DNA of 64,000 nt from Symsagittifera roscoffensis (taxonomy: Eukaryota; Xenacoelomorpha; Acoela; Convolutidae), in NCBI RefSeq assembly GCF_963678635.1, contig NC_087068.1:37827436-37891435 (forward strand), in the 5' to 3' direction. The notes below the pieces were generated by a model. That model saw only the letters and a program-made list of their open reading frames with translations, was not told where the DNA came from and did not search any database. The translations under genes were made by a program, and so were the position numbers. This document shows, one piece after another, positions 9,856-24,800 of the stretch. The stretch's first letter is position 1, and every line of letters begins with the position of its first letter.

Positions 9856-12800
9856 CTAAAATATAGTGAATCAAAGTTTCCAAGAAATATAGCTTGAACT
9901 TGTCATTTGAGGTGGTGCCTCATACCATACTCGTCATAAATGCAGTATTGAGTAATGTACTTTTTTTCTTGGCTTTGAAAATTTGAATCCAAACCTATGA
10001 ATAAAGTTATTCACAAAAAAAATTAAACACATAGGCGAAGTTGCGCTTCGCAAACACAAGCGAGGAAATCCAAAAAAGCAAAATTTAGCTTTTCCTACTT
10101 CCATAAACTTTCTCTATTAAAGCATGGGAAATACCTCTACTTTACATGCCCTAATTTGTAGATTGAAGATTTCCGCACCCTAATTTTTTAAATTGAAGCC
10201 TTAAAATTAGATTTAGTTAGTAGTTTTAAGAGTAGAAAAGCGAAGAGTTTTCGAAAATAGTGACGAAAACCTTAAAAAACCTTTAAAAATTTTTCCGAGT
10301 TCCATATCAATTTTACTACAAAAAAAAGGGATAAAAGAAATTACACAGGGAAAATCTAAGCACCATGGTAATTTAATGAACTATCAAACTGACAATCAGC
10401 AGGTAAAGTTTTTGAAAAAAAAATAACTTTCCAAAAAACGGGCAAAATTTCAAAAATTGGACATATTCTAAGGCCATTTTTAATTTCAAAACGCAGGGGA
10501 TAGCCGCTTCCGCAGGTAAAATTCGCATACATTTTTTTCGGTTTAACCCTTAATCTCCGATTTGGCAGCGTAATTTTTGAGAAAAAATGAAAAATTTCAA
10601 AAACTAGCCACAATGTCAAAAAATGGCTTGTTTGAGGCCATATCTTCTTTCTACCAAATTTAGGTAATAACCGCTTGAGAAGGGGAGTTCCTTATAAATC
10701 TTGTTCTTATGATTTAAACCTTCAACTCAGATTTGCGCATTTAACATTTGAAAAAATGGAAAATTTAAAAAACAAATAGGCCGAAAATCCACCTACTCCT
10801 ACTGAAATTTTCGAAGACTGTAGAGGTAAAATGAAGAGCGATTACCGAAACATGCAGGCACATAGAAGAGCAACTAGTTTTGTCATTGGTACCTTTTTTT
10901 TATTGAAAATCGGCACACTTGTTTTTGAGAAAAACGAAATTTCTGCGAAATATCAAAAATTTTCAAAAGCGTCGCAAAAAAAACGAAAACCAACCATTTT
11001 CATAAATTTCATAATACATATTTAAAAAAAAAAAAAAAACAGGACCTAAGACTTGCCAAAAATAAAGCAGCAACAAATGCCAAAACAATGTTTATGCTAA
11101 AATAAGCTTAAATATGATTAAATTGAAATATACCAAAAGTGTCACCAAATGAGCATTTTTATATGCGACTTAGGTCAAAAAAAAATCTTCGTTATTATAC
11201 ACTGAGCTTGGTTTGTGTAATTAAGAGGACAATTTTGTACTTGGCATCATAGACATTAATGCCGAGTTCTATTATAAAAACATATCTTGGCGAAAAACAG
11301 AAAAAAAAAATTTTTGAACGTACCTGGCGTGTGGTCTACATTATCTGAGCCATTACTACTCGCCGTCGTGTCATTCGAGTTGGAACTTGATACCATCGAT
11401 TTTACAGAGTGAGCTGTCATCATTTTAGCACCACTGACATTCGCACCAGCCATCCCGCCATCACCTTGTTGATTTTCTTGATTCATAACTGGACCCTGTA
11501 ATCCTGGATTTCCAGGCACCACGCGAGCATTCTGCTGAGGCGCGTGTGACGGCACCATTCCTGGAATCATTCCGTGCGACGGGTGATGCGGCGGAGGTAA
11601 GTGTCTACCCTGCATGAAAACATCCGCTTGTTCATCGGCAGTGAGCCCTGCTAAGTTCTCCATTCCTAGGAATCCACTTGAGAGACGTCCGGGATCTCCC
11701 ATCGCCAGGTCTCGCATCGAGAAGCCTCCAGATCCGTCAGGATGTCCTTCTGGATTTTGACCATCGGGGAAACCAGTCAAGCTTCTTTTCCTGCGTTTTC
11801 GATGCTTACTCGTGGCGTAGTTGTCTCTTGCCGACCAAGCTGGATGAAGCCTCTGATGTGCTTGTCTCTCATTTTTGGCCATTTCGTAATAACGATTCTG
11901 CTCTGTTTTTTCTAATTGATGCCACTGAAATTGCTTTCAGTTGTTATATCAATCATAGAGTAGCAAATTGGGTTTAGGGGGTGCGAACACCCCTTCCTCT
12001 GGAATTCGACCCCTTGCCGACCCAAAGGGTCCCCCCTTTGTACTATTTTGAGATTCATTTTTAGTGACGGACCCTAAAATTTTTCTAAACACGCCTTTGG
12101 CGCCAATATATACTAATTTGAGGGGGGAGCGCGCGCCGAAAAAAAAACGTTTTTTGGTCAAAATTTTCCAAAAATTGCTCGAAAATTCCTTTTTGGGTCT
12201 GTTTTTCAAAACTTTGCCTGCGGCGCACAAACTTTGGTCAGAATGGGGTCTTTATAGTCATTTAGGAGAGCTCAGAAAATCAATTTGGTCGACCTAAAGA
12301 AAAGTCGACAAAATTGTCGAAATTTTTTGAAAATCCGCCCCTGCTATACTTGAGTATGCTTAATTGCAGTCTGTCAATCATTGTTTGAGTAAGAGACCAG
12401 GAGTTTATTGAGTTACCAAACAGTCGATAGTCATCGCCATTGCAGACAAGTAAACGTTTTCCAACTTTTTCTTTTGCATTTAATCGACTCTCTTTTAAAT
12501 TATGACAGCTTGTTCCTGTACCTAGAACAAATTAATTACCTTTCTTCCCAGAATCTGGTTGATAGCAGCCGATTCCTTCAAAGTGCTTTCTTGCATAACT
12601 TTTTCCCTATTTTCCTTCATGAAAAGCATGAATGCGTTCAAAGGTTTCTTCACGTATGGTTTCGCAGGTTTAGGCGGCTTCTCCTTCATTCTGAAAAATA
12701 ACAATCAAAAATAAACAAAAAATAAAGAACAAAAACATCAAAAGCAGGTCTTCCGAATTCTGACAATAAACAATCAACCAAAAGGATGACTTATTTTTTT

Positions 12801-15800
12801 GTATGTTGTAAAAGCAAGCAAGACAGCCTGTTCTTTCATCTGGTAATTGTGTCACATTTATTATTTATAATAAGGCGTCCTTATATTTGCAGAAACGAAT
12901 GGTCCTTATTTGATTTTCGGCCATATAAAAATGTACTTGAAAGTACGCAAAATTGAAAAAAAAAACGGGAAGCAATTAAGACAACAAACTATAAAAATAT
13001 AACTTAAATCATTTTCACTGATCAAGTTTGCTTATTTAAGTTAATTTCATTCAGTCTGGTATTAAAAAATTACCCGTGATTTGGATGATGATTTTGATCC
13101 ATATGTTCTTGACTCCCTCCATTGTGGTTATTCTGAGCTACCCCATTTGAAGCGCCTCTGTGCAAGTGTCCCCCGTTGCTTCCGCCGTCTCCCGGATGTG
13201 TGAGCATTCCGGAAGCACTGTCAACATTTCCGAATGCACCAGCGGGACCACCTCGAGGAAAGGCCGGATTGGATCTGAAAAAAACATAAAAATCAAAATT
13301 TATAGCTTTGAATTTTGAAATGAATTGAGCATAAAAACGTCAAAGTCAGTCATAAATATGTTGCGTTTCCTTTCGTTTCAAGATGTCGTTATCATAAAAC
13401 ACTTGCCGCACCAACCATTTAAAACTGACAGTTATATAAACGAATCGAATGCTGGAGTCTTTCAAGCATGTTGGAAAAAAACAATTCAGGAAAAGAAATC
13501 TAGAACCGGCTGACAACAATTATACTATTTAATGAAAATTTCTGTTTATTGTCAAAATTAATTTAGCTCCCTCCTTACGCTAAAAACCGTATTTAAATAA
13601 AAACAAACCGTGTTAAATAACTGCAGGTCTAACAGCGTTCAGCTCGAAAAAATTGTTTTGAAATGATATAAGAAAACAAGGACAGCAAGTACACAAAAAG
13701 CTTCGACCACAATAAGCTTCGAAAAATGAATGAAAGCAAAAAAAAAACATTTTTTACAAAAAAAATACGATTTTTTTTTGTAATTTCTATTCCCAAAAAG
13801 GTGCTAAAAAACTTCGCAAACTGCAGGAAAAATAAGTTTTCACGGCTTAAAGGAGAACTTATCGCCATATTATCAGCCGGCTCTCTCTCTCTTTATTTGC
13901 TCGAAATTAGACTAAAACACATAGCCAACAGACAGTTGGAAAAAAAGACAATGAACGCACCGAAACAAAAAACGAACTTGTTTTTTGACAAAAAATTCAA
14001 CATTCAATGTCAAAATAAAACAAAGCTAGCCAGTTACAGTGCAATTAGCACAGAATTTTCCGACCATAGTCTTGCAAGAAAAACACAATAAAAAAGTTTT
14101 TTCAAATTATTGTAGTTTTTTTCGGCGCGGTGTGATTAAAGGAGCTTGATCAAAAAACTATAGATTAGGCAGATTCGACAGCCATAATAAAATAAGCTAA
14201 TTGAAAAACATTTTTGTAAAAAAAAGACGAAACAATATTTCATAAGGTTAATCGAAAAAAAACAAGTAAAAACTTTAAAAGTTTTTACGTTTTAAATTAA
14301 CTATTGTAAGCCTGCTCGCTCGCTTTATTCACTCGTTGGGGTCGGTGCGTCGGCGCTCATAGACGCACAAAATCCCCAAATAAAGATGTGATCTTAAATC
14401 TACAGCGAAAAAACCGTCCTCTCAGGACTTTGACCTCTTCACTGCCAAAAATTTTCTGCTCAAAAAAGTAGTGGTATGGAAAATATCAAAATTACTTGGA
14501 ATATCGATGAGCTGAGAAACTAAACGATTCATGAAAATGGGCAAGGAAACTTGACAGCCAACACGAAAATCTGACAACTGACCTGGATAAATCGCCGGCT
14601 GAAACTGCAGCCAGCAACTGATGATATGGGTTGGATGAAGCAGCTGCTCCGTTAGTCGCCGACGGGTGCCTCCCGTTGAACATATGTGCGGCGAACATCG
14701 CCAGGGGTGAACTACTACTCGTCCCGTTTGGTCCCCCCGCCCCATGAAGAGTGTTGAGATTGGCCAGGCTGTTTGGGGATAGCCCAGGGGGAGGAGCAAG
14801 CGGCAAACGGGCATTTTGAGGTGATACAGCAGCCGCCCTGAAATCAAACTCGTTTGAAATGCGTGTAGGTTATGAATACAAATTCGAATGTTTAGATCAG
14901 TGTTTATTTCAAATGTTAATTTAAGTAATCACGTTAACAATTTATCCTTCCGTTTTTCATGCTTTTTTCTTATTTTCTAACAATATATGCACTTTTTTAA
15001 ATCGTGAGTGACTTTGGTTATATAAAAATTCATTTTTGTAACATGACTATAATTGATGAAACAAAATTAAACGAATGCGTTGAATTGAGCATGTAAAAAA
15101 TAGTAGTAACTTCGTGTAAGAAGCAAGACGTCAGCACAACTCAGCCAGCAAAAAAACAACAAAACGGCGGCGAGGCGAAGAGTCTTCAATTGGAGGGACG
15201 GATCAAGAGCTCCTCTACGTATCGTGTTAGCTTTGAAACCGGCTCACTTGAGTATAATGTATTATTAGTTTGATTGATGCACCACGATAGATTTTTGTGC
15301 CAAGAGCGAGCGACGGTTTTTTTAAACAACTTGGATTGATTTCTGCTATGCATAATAAACTTGTCATCAGATAGGTGCGCGTTCAAACAAACTTCTTCTT
15401 TGATTATTTTTCAACTTACACGAGCGGCAAATCTAAAAAATAATGGTCTAGAAAAACGTTTATACTCGCTTTAACCGTCATAGCTTGAATGACGTTTTAA
15501 AACTACTTGGCATGATAAAACATTTTCAACCTGATTGAGCTTCTATTACCAGTACAAAAAATTGACTTCAATTTAATTAATTCGATTTTAACGGTGTTAT
15601 AGCCGCAAGTATAGAGAACATGCTGTTACAAACAAACCTTCGTCTGCAGGAATTTCACATGCTTTTAATTTCTAAATTTTTATACGACAATGTGAATTTA
15701 AATTTAAACAAAACCGCCTGTGTCACAAAAACGCTCGTACCCCCACACGCTATGAAATGAACAACAAGACTGCTCATACGTTTATCAGGGCAAAGCCCTG

Positions 15801-18800
15801 AATGTTCCGACTGCTCTGTAATCTATATCGAATTGCTTTTGGGAAACGAAAATATTGAAAAACAATAAATTTTGGACAAAATAAAAGATCAAGCGTGAAA
15901 ACTTGAGTCGTACAAAATTAATACGACCGATTAGCTAGACTCAATTCAATTTCGAACGATTTTCTTGTGCGGGCACGCATAAGTAATTCGCGTTACACTT
16001 TCGGGATTACGGATAAAATCTACATAGCGCGCATAAATTAGTCCAGAGCATTGCCAAATTGCCAATTTTCACACACACACAAAACTTTGCAAACAAATCG
16101 GAGGTAACATATCTTTATAAATTTGATTTTGGAGAAATGATATCTTCAATGGGGCATAAAAATATATTGTTAAAACCTAGTATTTCGATCGCAGAAAATT
16201 GACTGAATAAAAAAACCACCCCAATCATAAATGTTCCGTTTTCTTCAAAAGTCGAAACAAAAAGATATGTTTTGCGTATAGCTAAGTACAGTGCTGATTT
16301 AAATTAACCGGACAAAACGCGTTAAACTTGAAATTTAAAACCCGTTTTTCTCAAATTGGGTTGAGTTTAGGTGAAAACTTATGAAGACAAAAGTTTCTTA
16401 AAATTATAGCAGAATTAATATGGTGTAATTTGTTTTACGAATTTCGGGCCCAAAACTTTACCCCAAAAATGGGTCGTTTTAGCTTTTCTCAGTTAATCAA
16501 AAATTACGCCAAAAACACCCAATCGATCACAGACATAATTATATTAAAGTGAGCTCCTTACCTAGCCCAACAAACTTCAAGAAGTGTATATTCTCCAAAA
16601 AAGTTTGCAAATCGTTTAAAAATTGTTTTTAAATAAATAGTTGGTATTTTTTATAGTAAAAACTACGTTTGTAGCCTATCAAACAAAAATAAATTAACTT
16701 ATACAATGTTTTGGAGAATATACCCTTCTTAAAGTTTGTTGGGCTACATAAGGGGCTCACTTTGATATAATTATGTCTGTGATCGACTGGGTATTTTCGG
16801 CGTAATTTTTTATTAACTAAGAAAAGCCAAAATGACCCATTTTTGGGGTAAAATTTTGGGCCCGAATTTCGTAAAACAAATTAGACCATATTAATTCTGC
16901 TATTTTTTAAGCAAGTTTTGTCTTCATAAGTTTTCACCTAAACTCAACCCAATTGGAGAAAAAAGCGTTTCAAATTTGAAATTTAGCTCGTTTTGTCCGG
17001 TTAATTTAAATCAGCACTGTATTAAATAGACCAAATAATATGCCCGTATTTAGTTTGGAGCAATTTCTAAACTGATTATATCTGCTTAAAGTATATCCGC
17101 GTCAATTATCCCAAATTGGCAATATTTAAACCCCCATAACTTTACGAAAAACTACCCCAGGTAAATTATATGTCTAAATTTGAGATCAGGACATCGCTGA
17201 ATTTCTTCAAAAACGGCCAGTTAAAAAGTCGAAAATTGAGAAAAAACCACCCCGAGCACAAGTAATCCATCACTTTCTTCGAAAGTCGGAAATAACACAA
17301 AATATCTTGGCTCAATTCAATTTAGAATGATTTACGAGTGGACGAAGATCACAAAATATGATCACAAAAGAAAACTTTTTTTGAGATCAAAACATCAGTA
17401 GCTTTTAAACCATATGAAAAAAAAATCCCTTCAAAAATGGCTAGTTCAAAAAAATAAATAGGTCTGGAAAATTTAACTCTAAAATATTAGCTTTATTTTC
17501 TTTAAAAAGCTATGAAAAAGATGGCAAACTTTGTCTGGCAGATGTTGAGACAATCAGATTTAATTATTTACTACATTTATTTTCAGGTGTTTAGGTTCAC
17601 TAAAGCCAATAATTATTAGTATTGATGAACGAATCAAACGACTAAATGAAAAGAATAGTAGCCGACAGCTGTGCAATTACAACCAATACACCATCCAAAT
17701 TTGCAAACAAATCGAAACAAAAATAGGCTTCGTTTTTAATGTGGAGGCTTTAAGTTTTATGGCTAAAGGTAAAATTTTCAATTTCATCTAAATTAGAGCA
17801 AAGAGTGCTCGATTGTAAATCCGGTCTCGCCTTTTTTTTGAAGATGAAGCGTCCCATTCAAAAAACTTGTTTAGAAGTGTGGTGGCACAAAACTACTTGA
17901 TATCTACTCAAAGTGAGATGAAAACAAAAATAACATTTAGGCTAGTTAGATTTTCTACCAAAGTATTTCAGAATTTCGTTTTATTTGGCCTTCAAGGTAC
18001 AACGTAAAAATTGACTAAGACTTCGTTTTCTTTCTATTTGTTATAACAACTTATAACGTATCAAAGCTCTTGAAATTTAAAAAAGATTTATGATTGCTTT
18101 AGAAGTGTGATTGACTATAAGTTAATCCTAAAATATGTGTCTTTTTTTCGAAGTTACATCAGAGCCCAACACAACACTGATATATAAGATGAATTTTTGT
18201 ACTTAATTCTTTATTCTGATATAGGATCAAAATTTTCCCTTAAACCACACGCAATTTTATCTGAATTTTTTGGCTACTAATTTTTGCTAGAAATCACCCA
18301 AAGCATTGCTTCTAACATTAAAATATGGTCAGAGCAATGAAGCCCGGGTTTTATTTTTCAAGAATGATATTCAAGACAATATTTCTGGGTTTTGCTGCCT
18401 AAATCACCTTTTTATTCAGATTTTCGTTTTAAAAACATGATTTGACTAAAAATTCATCCTACAAAATGTATATTTTTTCTCAGTTGAATCAAATTTAGAG
18501 GCACACAATTTTTGAGATATGGTTGAGTAAACTAAATCGAAATAATCAATTTTGTGAAATCACAGTTTTGTATCTTTGCTTAAAATCAAAACGATTAATT
18601 TCAAAGACAAAACTGTTTGAAATAGAAAACCCGAAGTATAAATATTGCGTCACTTTTTTCGAAAGTTGGAACAATAATAGTTCGAATTCGCCTACCAATT
18701 GGATAGTGCGGCTGATACGGCGGCAGTGTTGTAAGTTGCACTTGAAGATACAGAGGTCAAAAGGGGAGAGGACACAGAAGGGTTCCCACTCACCCCCACC

Positions 18801-21800
18801 CCTGTCCCAGACCCCGAATGGGACACTCCGCCGGACAAAGAGGCTCCTGAAACAAAGAGAGAGACATGTTTAATCTTTGAGCAATTTTTCCAAAAATTAT
18901 GCACAATTATATTGGCTCCGTGCCAGCACGCGAAAATGGACAGATTGTAAAATTAAGGAAACTGACAACTCGCAAAGTTGGACAACTAATAAAAGAGTCT
19001 CATCGTTAAATCGCAATCGGTGATTCAATAATGTTGTTTGTTTCCGAAAAATATATATCATACGAAATCAATTAAACGAATTACATTATTCGTTCATTTT
19101 TCATATTAATTCAATTTAATTTAATCTCTGGTTCATTTTAAGTTATTTTTTTGCAATTGCGAAGATAGTAGAAAGAATCAGATGTTAAAAACGATAGTGG
19201 CACAAGGCTCAAAGTCTGAATAAGCTCTTTAAAACTTTACCTTTGACGTCCAGGCCACTCCCGGGCGGCGGAGGAATTTGCAGTCCGGGGATTCCAGAGA
19301 AAGGGCTGTACAGTTTACTGGCCTGAAATAGAACAACTACCTTAGTAGACATTCAAATTATCAAGTTAAGAACTAAAGCGCTATTTGGTGCAAACTTTCT
19401 TTTGTTTTCAAAATTTGACGCAACAAATATCATTGAAAAAGTGCACGAAAGGAAAAGATTGTCGTTAATGAAAAGAAGACAAGAAATTACATCGTGTTAA
19501 TCGAACTGAATCGAATTAGCACCTAATGTATCTTCAATTCTCAATACATTTCAAAATGTTGATAAAATGATGGTTATCTCTCGACCCTGTTTTTGAAGAA
19601 AACTTTGATAAAATAGTAGAGAGCACCTTTTTAAGATAAAAATTGTTTTCATAAAATTTCAGTTTGCAGTTGTTTTGCAATATTTGTTGCAAAATGTTTT
19701 CTATTAGCAGAACGATAAGTAAAATGCTTGGATTATTTTCTCTGATGGATCTAGGTGCGGGTCTACCATTTTTTCGTGGGGGAGTGAAATTTTTCCTTAG
19801 TCGAGTAAGTTGATTTTCCAAGCTCTCTTAAAACATTATAATGACCGGCAAATTTTTGGGACAAAACAAGTCAAAAAATACGTTTTAAATTAAGAAATTA
19901 ATGCGCTTTATTGTCAAGCACTCCGCTCAAATTTAATGTAAATGGGCGCCAAAGACGACTTTCGAAAGGTTATAGGGTTGGTCGACTGAAAATTGACGTC
20001 AAAAAATAATATTGAAGAGACCCTCTGGGTGGTGACGAGGTCGAAACCCTAAGGGGGAGGGGAGCCTTCTCCCCGTAAATCCGCTACTGAATGGTACCTT
20101 CTATTTCTGAAAATTTGACGCTAATTCAAAGGAACTGAAATTTCTAATTCAACTTAATTACTACTTTTTAAATGTCTATGTGCGAATAGTATTATTATGC
20201 AGTGCAATTCATCCATGTTTTGTTCGTTTCCGATAAGTGTGCAACAGATATTCAATTCGGTTTAATCTCTCGTCTGACATTTTTAGCAGCAGCGACTTTA
20301 CCTCGAGGTGTGCGGCAGCAAGCAACATTTGGCTACTTGCTTGTGCCGCTCGACAAGCCGCGCTCGGCAAGTTATTTATCGAGGGGTTTGTCGAAACACT
20401 ATTGGACGGGTTGCAACCCGCACCCGCGAACCCCAACTAAAATTGAACATTAGGCATCAATTAAGCTCCACTTAGGGTTAAATACCAATTGAAATTGATT
20501 CGAGAATAGAGGGCCGATGAAGATTGCTCAATTGATCCAATTAGCCTAGTAAAATTATCACATTCCTCTACTTTTTTTCTGTTTTCAATTGTTTTTTTTT
20601 CAAAGCATAAAATAATTTTGAAATTTGAGTAATTATATTCCTATCAAAACATGGGTTCAAAAACACATCAAAATATTAAATTATGTATTTTAGCAACTGT
20701 ACCGAAAAATTGAAGTCGTGATCCGTGAAATCTCTGATTCACTACATGCTGATCAAATGTAAATTTGACCTCAATCACTTGACCTTATTAAGCTCAACCC
20801 CATTCCTTGTTTGTTTATTGTCTGGCGGTATTTTGGAGTCAACAAGCATTGAACTTTCAACAAAAATTATACCAATCAATCAAAAATTATTCATGACAGT
20901 TGTACTGTTTATCTGAATGCGTTCAACAAACAATGCTAAAATTAAGGCTGAACTGTTTACTATTTTTTTTTCACAAAAACTGAAGAGTTGAATTTCAAAG
21001 CAATTAGCTGATTGCAAAAAAGTGAAAGACGTTCGATTTGAATTTCAAAAAGCGTCTTCTTACGAGTCAAAGTGTCCGTTAAATACTCACAACAAGCAGT
21101 AGAAGTGAAATCTGCCTTAAAACGGGTCTTAGACGACAATTTTGCAATTTAAATTTCTGTCCGCCGTTTTAAAACACAAAAGTCTGCTTTTAAAATAGTA
21201 TTTAAACATTTCATATTCTAATTTAAAACCGCTTGACTGTTCGAGAGATGTTACAATGACGTAAACTATTAAAAGAACGCTGTTTAAAGTCTTATCTGCA
21301 ATTATTTCAGGTGCTGTTTTCGACATCATAAAAATTGCTGACAAAATTAACAAAGCTTGATTAAAAAAACAGCCCAAGTTATTTATTTATTGACAACTTC
21401 ATCATACTATATTACATCTTCCCAATTTTGAACGGAAGATGTCTTAGTTCATTCACAAACAACCAGATACTTTCCTCGCATGAAAAAGACAGGCTTTTGT
21501 GTTTTTAAACAGATTATCTCAACTAAATGATGATTACACATATTTAAAATTTTAGATATTTTGGTTCAGTCTTTTTTGAAGCAACCGCGTAATCCGACTG
21601 TTAAAGGACATACCGCCCATTTAAGTCAAATCACAATAAAAAAATGTTTTTGTTCTTTAACTTCAGTTAATTCTGGCTTAATCTATTCAATCTATGCTCA
21701 AATTTCAGTAATAGTTTGCAATGCTCCATCTTAATAAAAAAATGGCCACTAATTTTCTGAATTTGAACCAAATGTATTGGTTCAACTGAATTAACGAAGA

Positions 21801-24800
21801 CGAAGCTTCATGCTGCAACTTTTAACTAGTCCACGACAAATTTGACATTTTGCATGAAATCTTCTATATCATGTCTACAGCGCTGATTTAAATTATCCGG
21901 ACAAAATGTACAAAATCTGAAACTTCAAACGCGTTTTTCTCAAATTGGGTTAAGATTAGGCAAAAAGGGAAGAGAACAAAAGTTTCTTAGATTTTCATCA
22001 GAAAAATTATGATAAAATTAATTTTGCGAGATTCGGACTTTACTCCAAAAATGATAAATTTGGCTTTTTAGTTACACAATAATCACGCTGAAACTACTTA
22101 ATTGATTGATAAAAAAGTTATATCAAAAAGAACCTCTTACTCAGCCCAACAATGTTCTATAGGGGTAAAATGCCCAAAAATGTGTGCAAAAATCTAAAAT
22201 TTGTTATTAAGCAAGATTTTGAGTTTCCTTTAGTTAAAATAACCTTTTTAATTAATAGGCAAAAATATTTTTTCTTATAAAATTTTTTGGAGAACTTACC
22301 CCTCTAAAAATCGTAGGGCTGTGTAAGATGCTTCTTTATAAATGTATTCTCAGCGTAATTCTTGATTAACTAAAGCCAAAATTAAAGTTTGAAACTTGCC
22401 TACGTTCAATCGGTTGTATCAGTATATTTGGTTGAAAATCAGAAAATTTATTGCCATTTTTTGAAAAGATGAAGTATTGCAAATTGTTACTGAAAGTTGA
22501 GTATAGATTGGGCCAGATTTTACTTCAAGAACAAAAAAAATTTATTAAGCAATTTTTCTGAGCAATTTTGTCTAATCTTAACCCAATTTCAGAAAAAAAG
22601 CGTTTGAAGTTTCAATTTTGCTCAATTGTCCTGATATTTTAAATCAGCACTGTATACGTGATTAACATAACAAATCAACTCTCGTATATCATATGATTAT
22701 GAGAGTTACGTTTTTTTCGGTTATTCTAAACGCGAAAATGCACTTGGTAGCAGATGTGTCAACAAAAAGGTCAGGACTCTTTCCAAATAAGATTCTTTCA
22801 GTGCCAAATAGCGTCGTCTCATACGTCAATCAAGGAATAAAATCGCTCTGCTAACAAAATGGGGATTGAAAAGTGAGTCATGTCAGCTGTGATCGTGTGG
22901 CCAGTGAAAGAACTTTTTTCAAAAAACCAGAGAGGTAATAACAGGATTAAGGGTTTAAACCTGCAAGATTAAACTACAACGAATTTCGAAATCGGTATAA
23001 ACAAGGAAAACAAGGATAGCCGGTTACTGCCCAAGTAGCACAGAATATTCCGACCATAGTCTTGAAAAACACAATTTTTTTCAAATTATTGTCGTTTTTT
23101 TCTGCGTAGTGTGATAAAGGAGCTGAACAAAAAACTGGAGATTAGATAAATTCAACAGTAATAGTTAAATAAGCAAATTGAAACCAATTTTTGTTGAAAA
23201 AGTACTTGAAAAGCGAAAAAAAAAATCAAAAAAAAAATTCGCTAAAATACTCAAAGTAAACTAAACGTACTCGAGTAAAACTAAGTTTTTACTTGTTGCA
23301 TTAAGCTATTGTAAGCTTTTAAGCAATTAAAGTAAGACTGCTCGCTCGCTTTACCCGCTCGAAATAAGACGAGAAGTCATTCTGTTTATTTTGTTCATTT
23401 TATTTTGTTTCTTTTGTTAATTTTTGTCCAAATGATGACTGAAGCCAATCAAACTCATTATTAATGTTCTAAAAAGTTCAGGCTTTCGCCCCACCTGTAA
23501 AATTTAACAAACTACAGATGTTTCCAGCTTTATAACAAACATTTGATAACTTGGGTATTGGAAAATGTTCATTCGAGTAACTAACGTTTTCAGGCGAGTT
23601 CCTATAAAAAACTGCTTAGCAAACTTAAAAGATCGCAAACTACATGGATCTAGAGTCTTATGTTTATTGCTTGAATTCGCAATATAAACAGTGGTGTATC
23701 AAAATCCAGTTATCTTGAAACAAACCACAATTGACAATAAGAGATTGATCAAATTAATTTTCAAAAAGTAGTACGGAAAATTCATCGAAATTTCAAGGAC
23801 TGATTATCTACTAGTTTCAAGTCTCCAATGAACATGCAGCTATATGGGAAACAATAAAAAACTCCATTATGTAAAAAACAAAAAACACAGTCTCATATAG
23901 TTTGTTCAAAAAAGTGTTGGAGCTGTAGACATAATTATTGCAAAAAAGGCCTCCCTAACTGCAAAAAAGGCCTCCCTAACTTCAAAATGCCCAAAAATTA
24001 AAATAGCTCAGATCTAATGTTTTCTTTAAATTTTGATAACAGGGACAATTGCGTGAGAAAAAGCAGTAATCTCAAAGTAAACAACCCAAAATATTGAAAA
24101 ATTTTCGATAGTTCCGGAAACTGTTATTAAGGAATATATTTATTTTTACATCTATATATACCTATCTAATTATATCGCTCGAACACTCATGGTTTGGCAG
24201 TCGAACAGTAAGAGTTGGGAATATGATATTGTGAGACCTTCATGTAAAAAAAAATCGGTTTTAAAAGTTTTTGAAAACCCATAATTAATTGTTACATCTT
24301 TCAACTAAAAAGAGATGAGCAGTCGTATTTTGAGGCCAATCTTGCAGCTCCTAGAAGCACCATGCCACAGGTTTGAAAACGTTAACTTTCATTTCTAAAA
24401 ACTTTAAGATTTAGATAGATAGATAAACCGAAAAAAAGTAACAATCAAAAATCTTGCATCTTAAAAAAAACTAGTTTTTAATATTTCCATAATCGAAATA
24501 AACAAAACTAAACTGATAAAAACAAATAAAAGAATTGACGGGTGCTGTATAGGTACCGCGCATTTTTGCGACCATGATTTTAAAAAAATTAAAGTTTTTG
24601 ATGCAGAAAAATTTGAGAAGGAAAAAAGTTTTCATCAAAATATATAACTGAATGTTTCGATCGCTTTTCAAACTCTCCACCCCGCACTTTTTCTCTTTTT
24701 AAACTGCCTGAGTCCCCTTTTTGACAACTAACACATTGATGTTAAATGCCCCATTGCAACTGCAATGATTTCCATTCAGATTACTTTGTTGCTTTTTCGT

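Larger units (their letters stand above)
14838..18695 (-). other. TCF intron 7 (3.9 kb), repeat-rich
   Basis: GT-AG intron, phase 2. It contains a copy of the hairpin element (about 15756-16262), the 731-bp inverted-repeat element (16289-17019) and a 3' half of the hairpin element (about 17040-17295). 17300-18695 and 14838-15750 show no gene or RNA signal. Confidence 0.75.

Noticed and set aside
8346-9866. Four long plus-strand open frames over the last TCF exon
   Set aside because: They are antisense to the conserved C-clamp exon and follow its codon composition; no start context, domain or splice evidence supports them.
14422-14847. 141-residue minus-strand frame
   Set aside because: It overlaps exon 8 in a different frame and reads through the donor; only the other frame joins exons 7 and 9.
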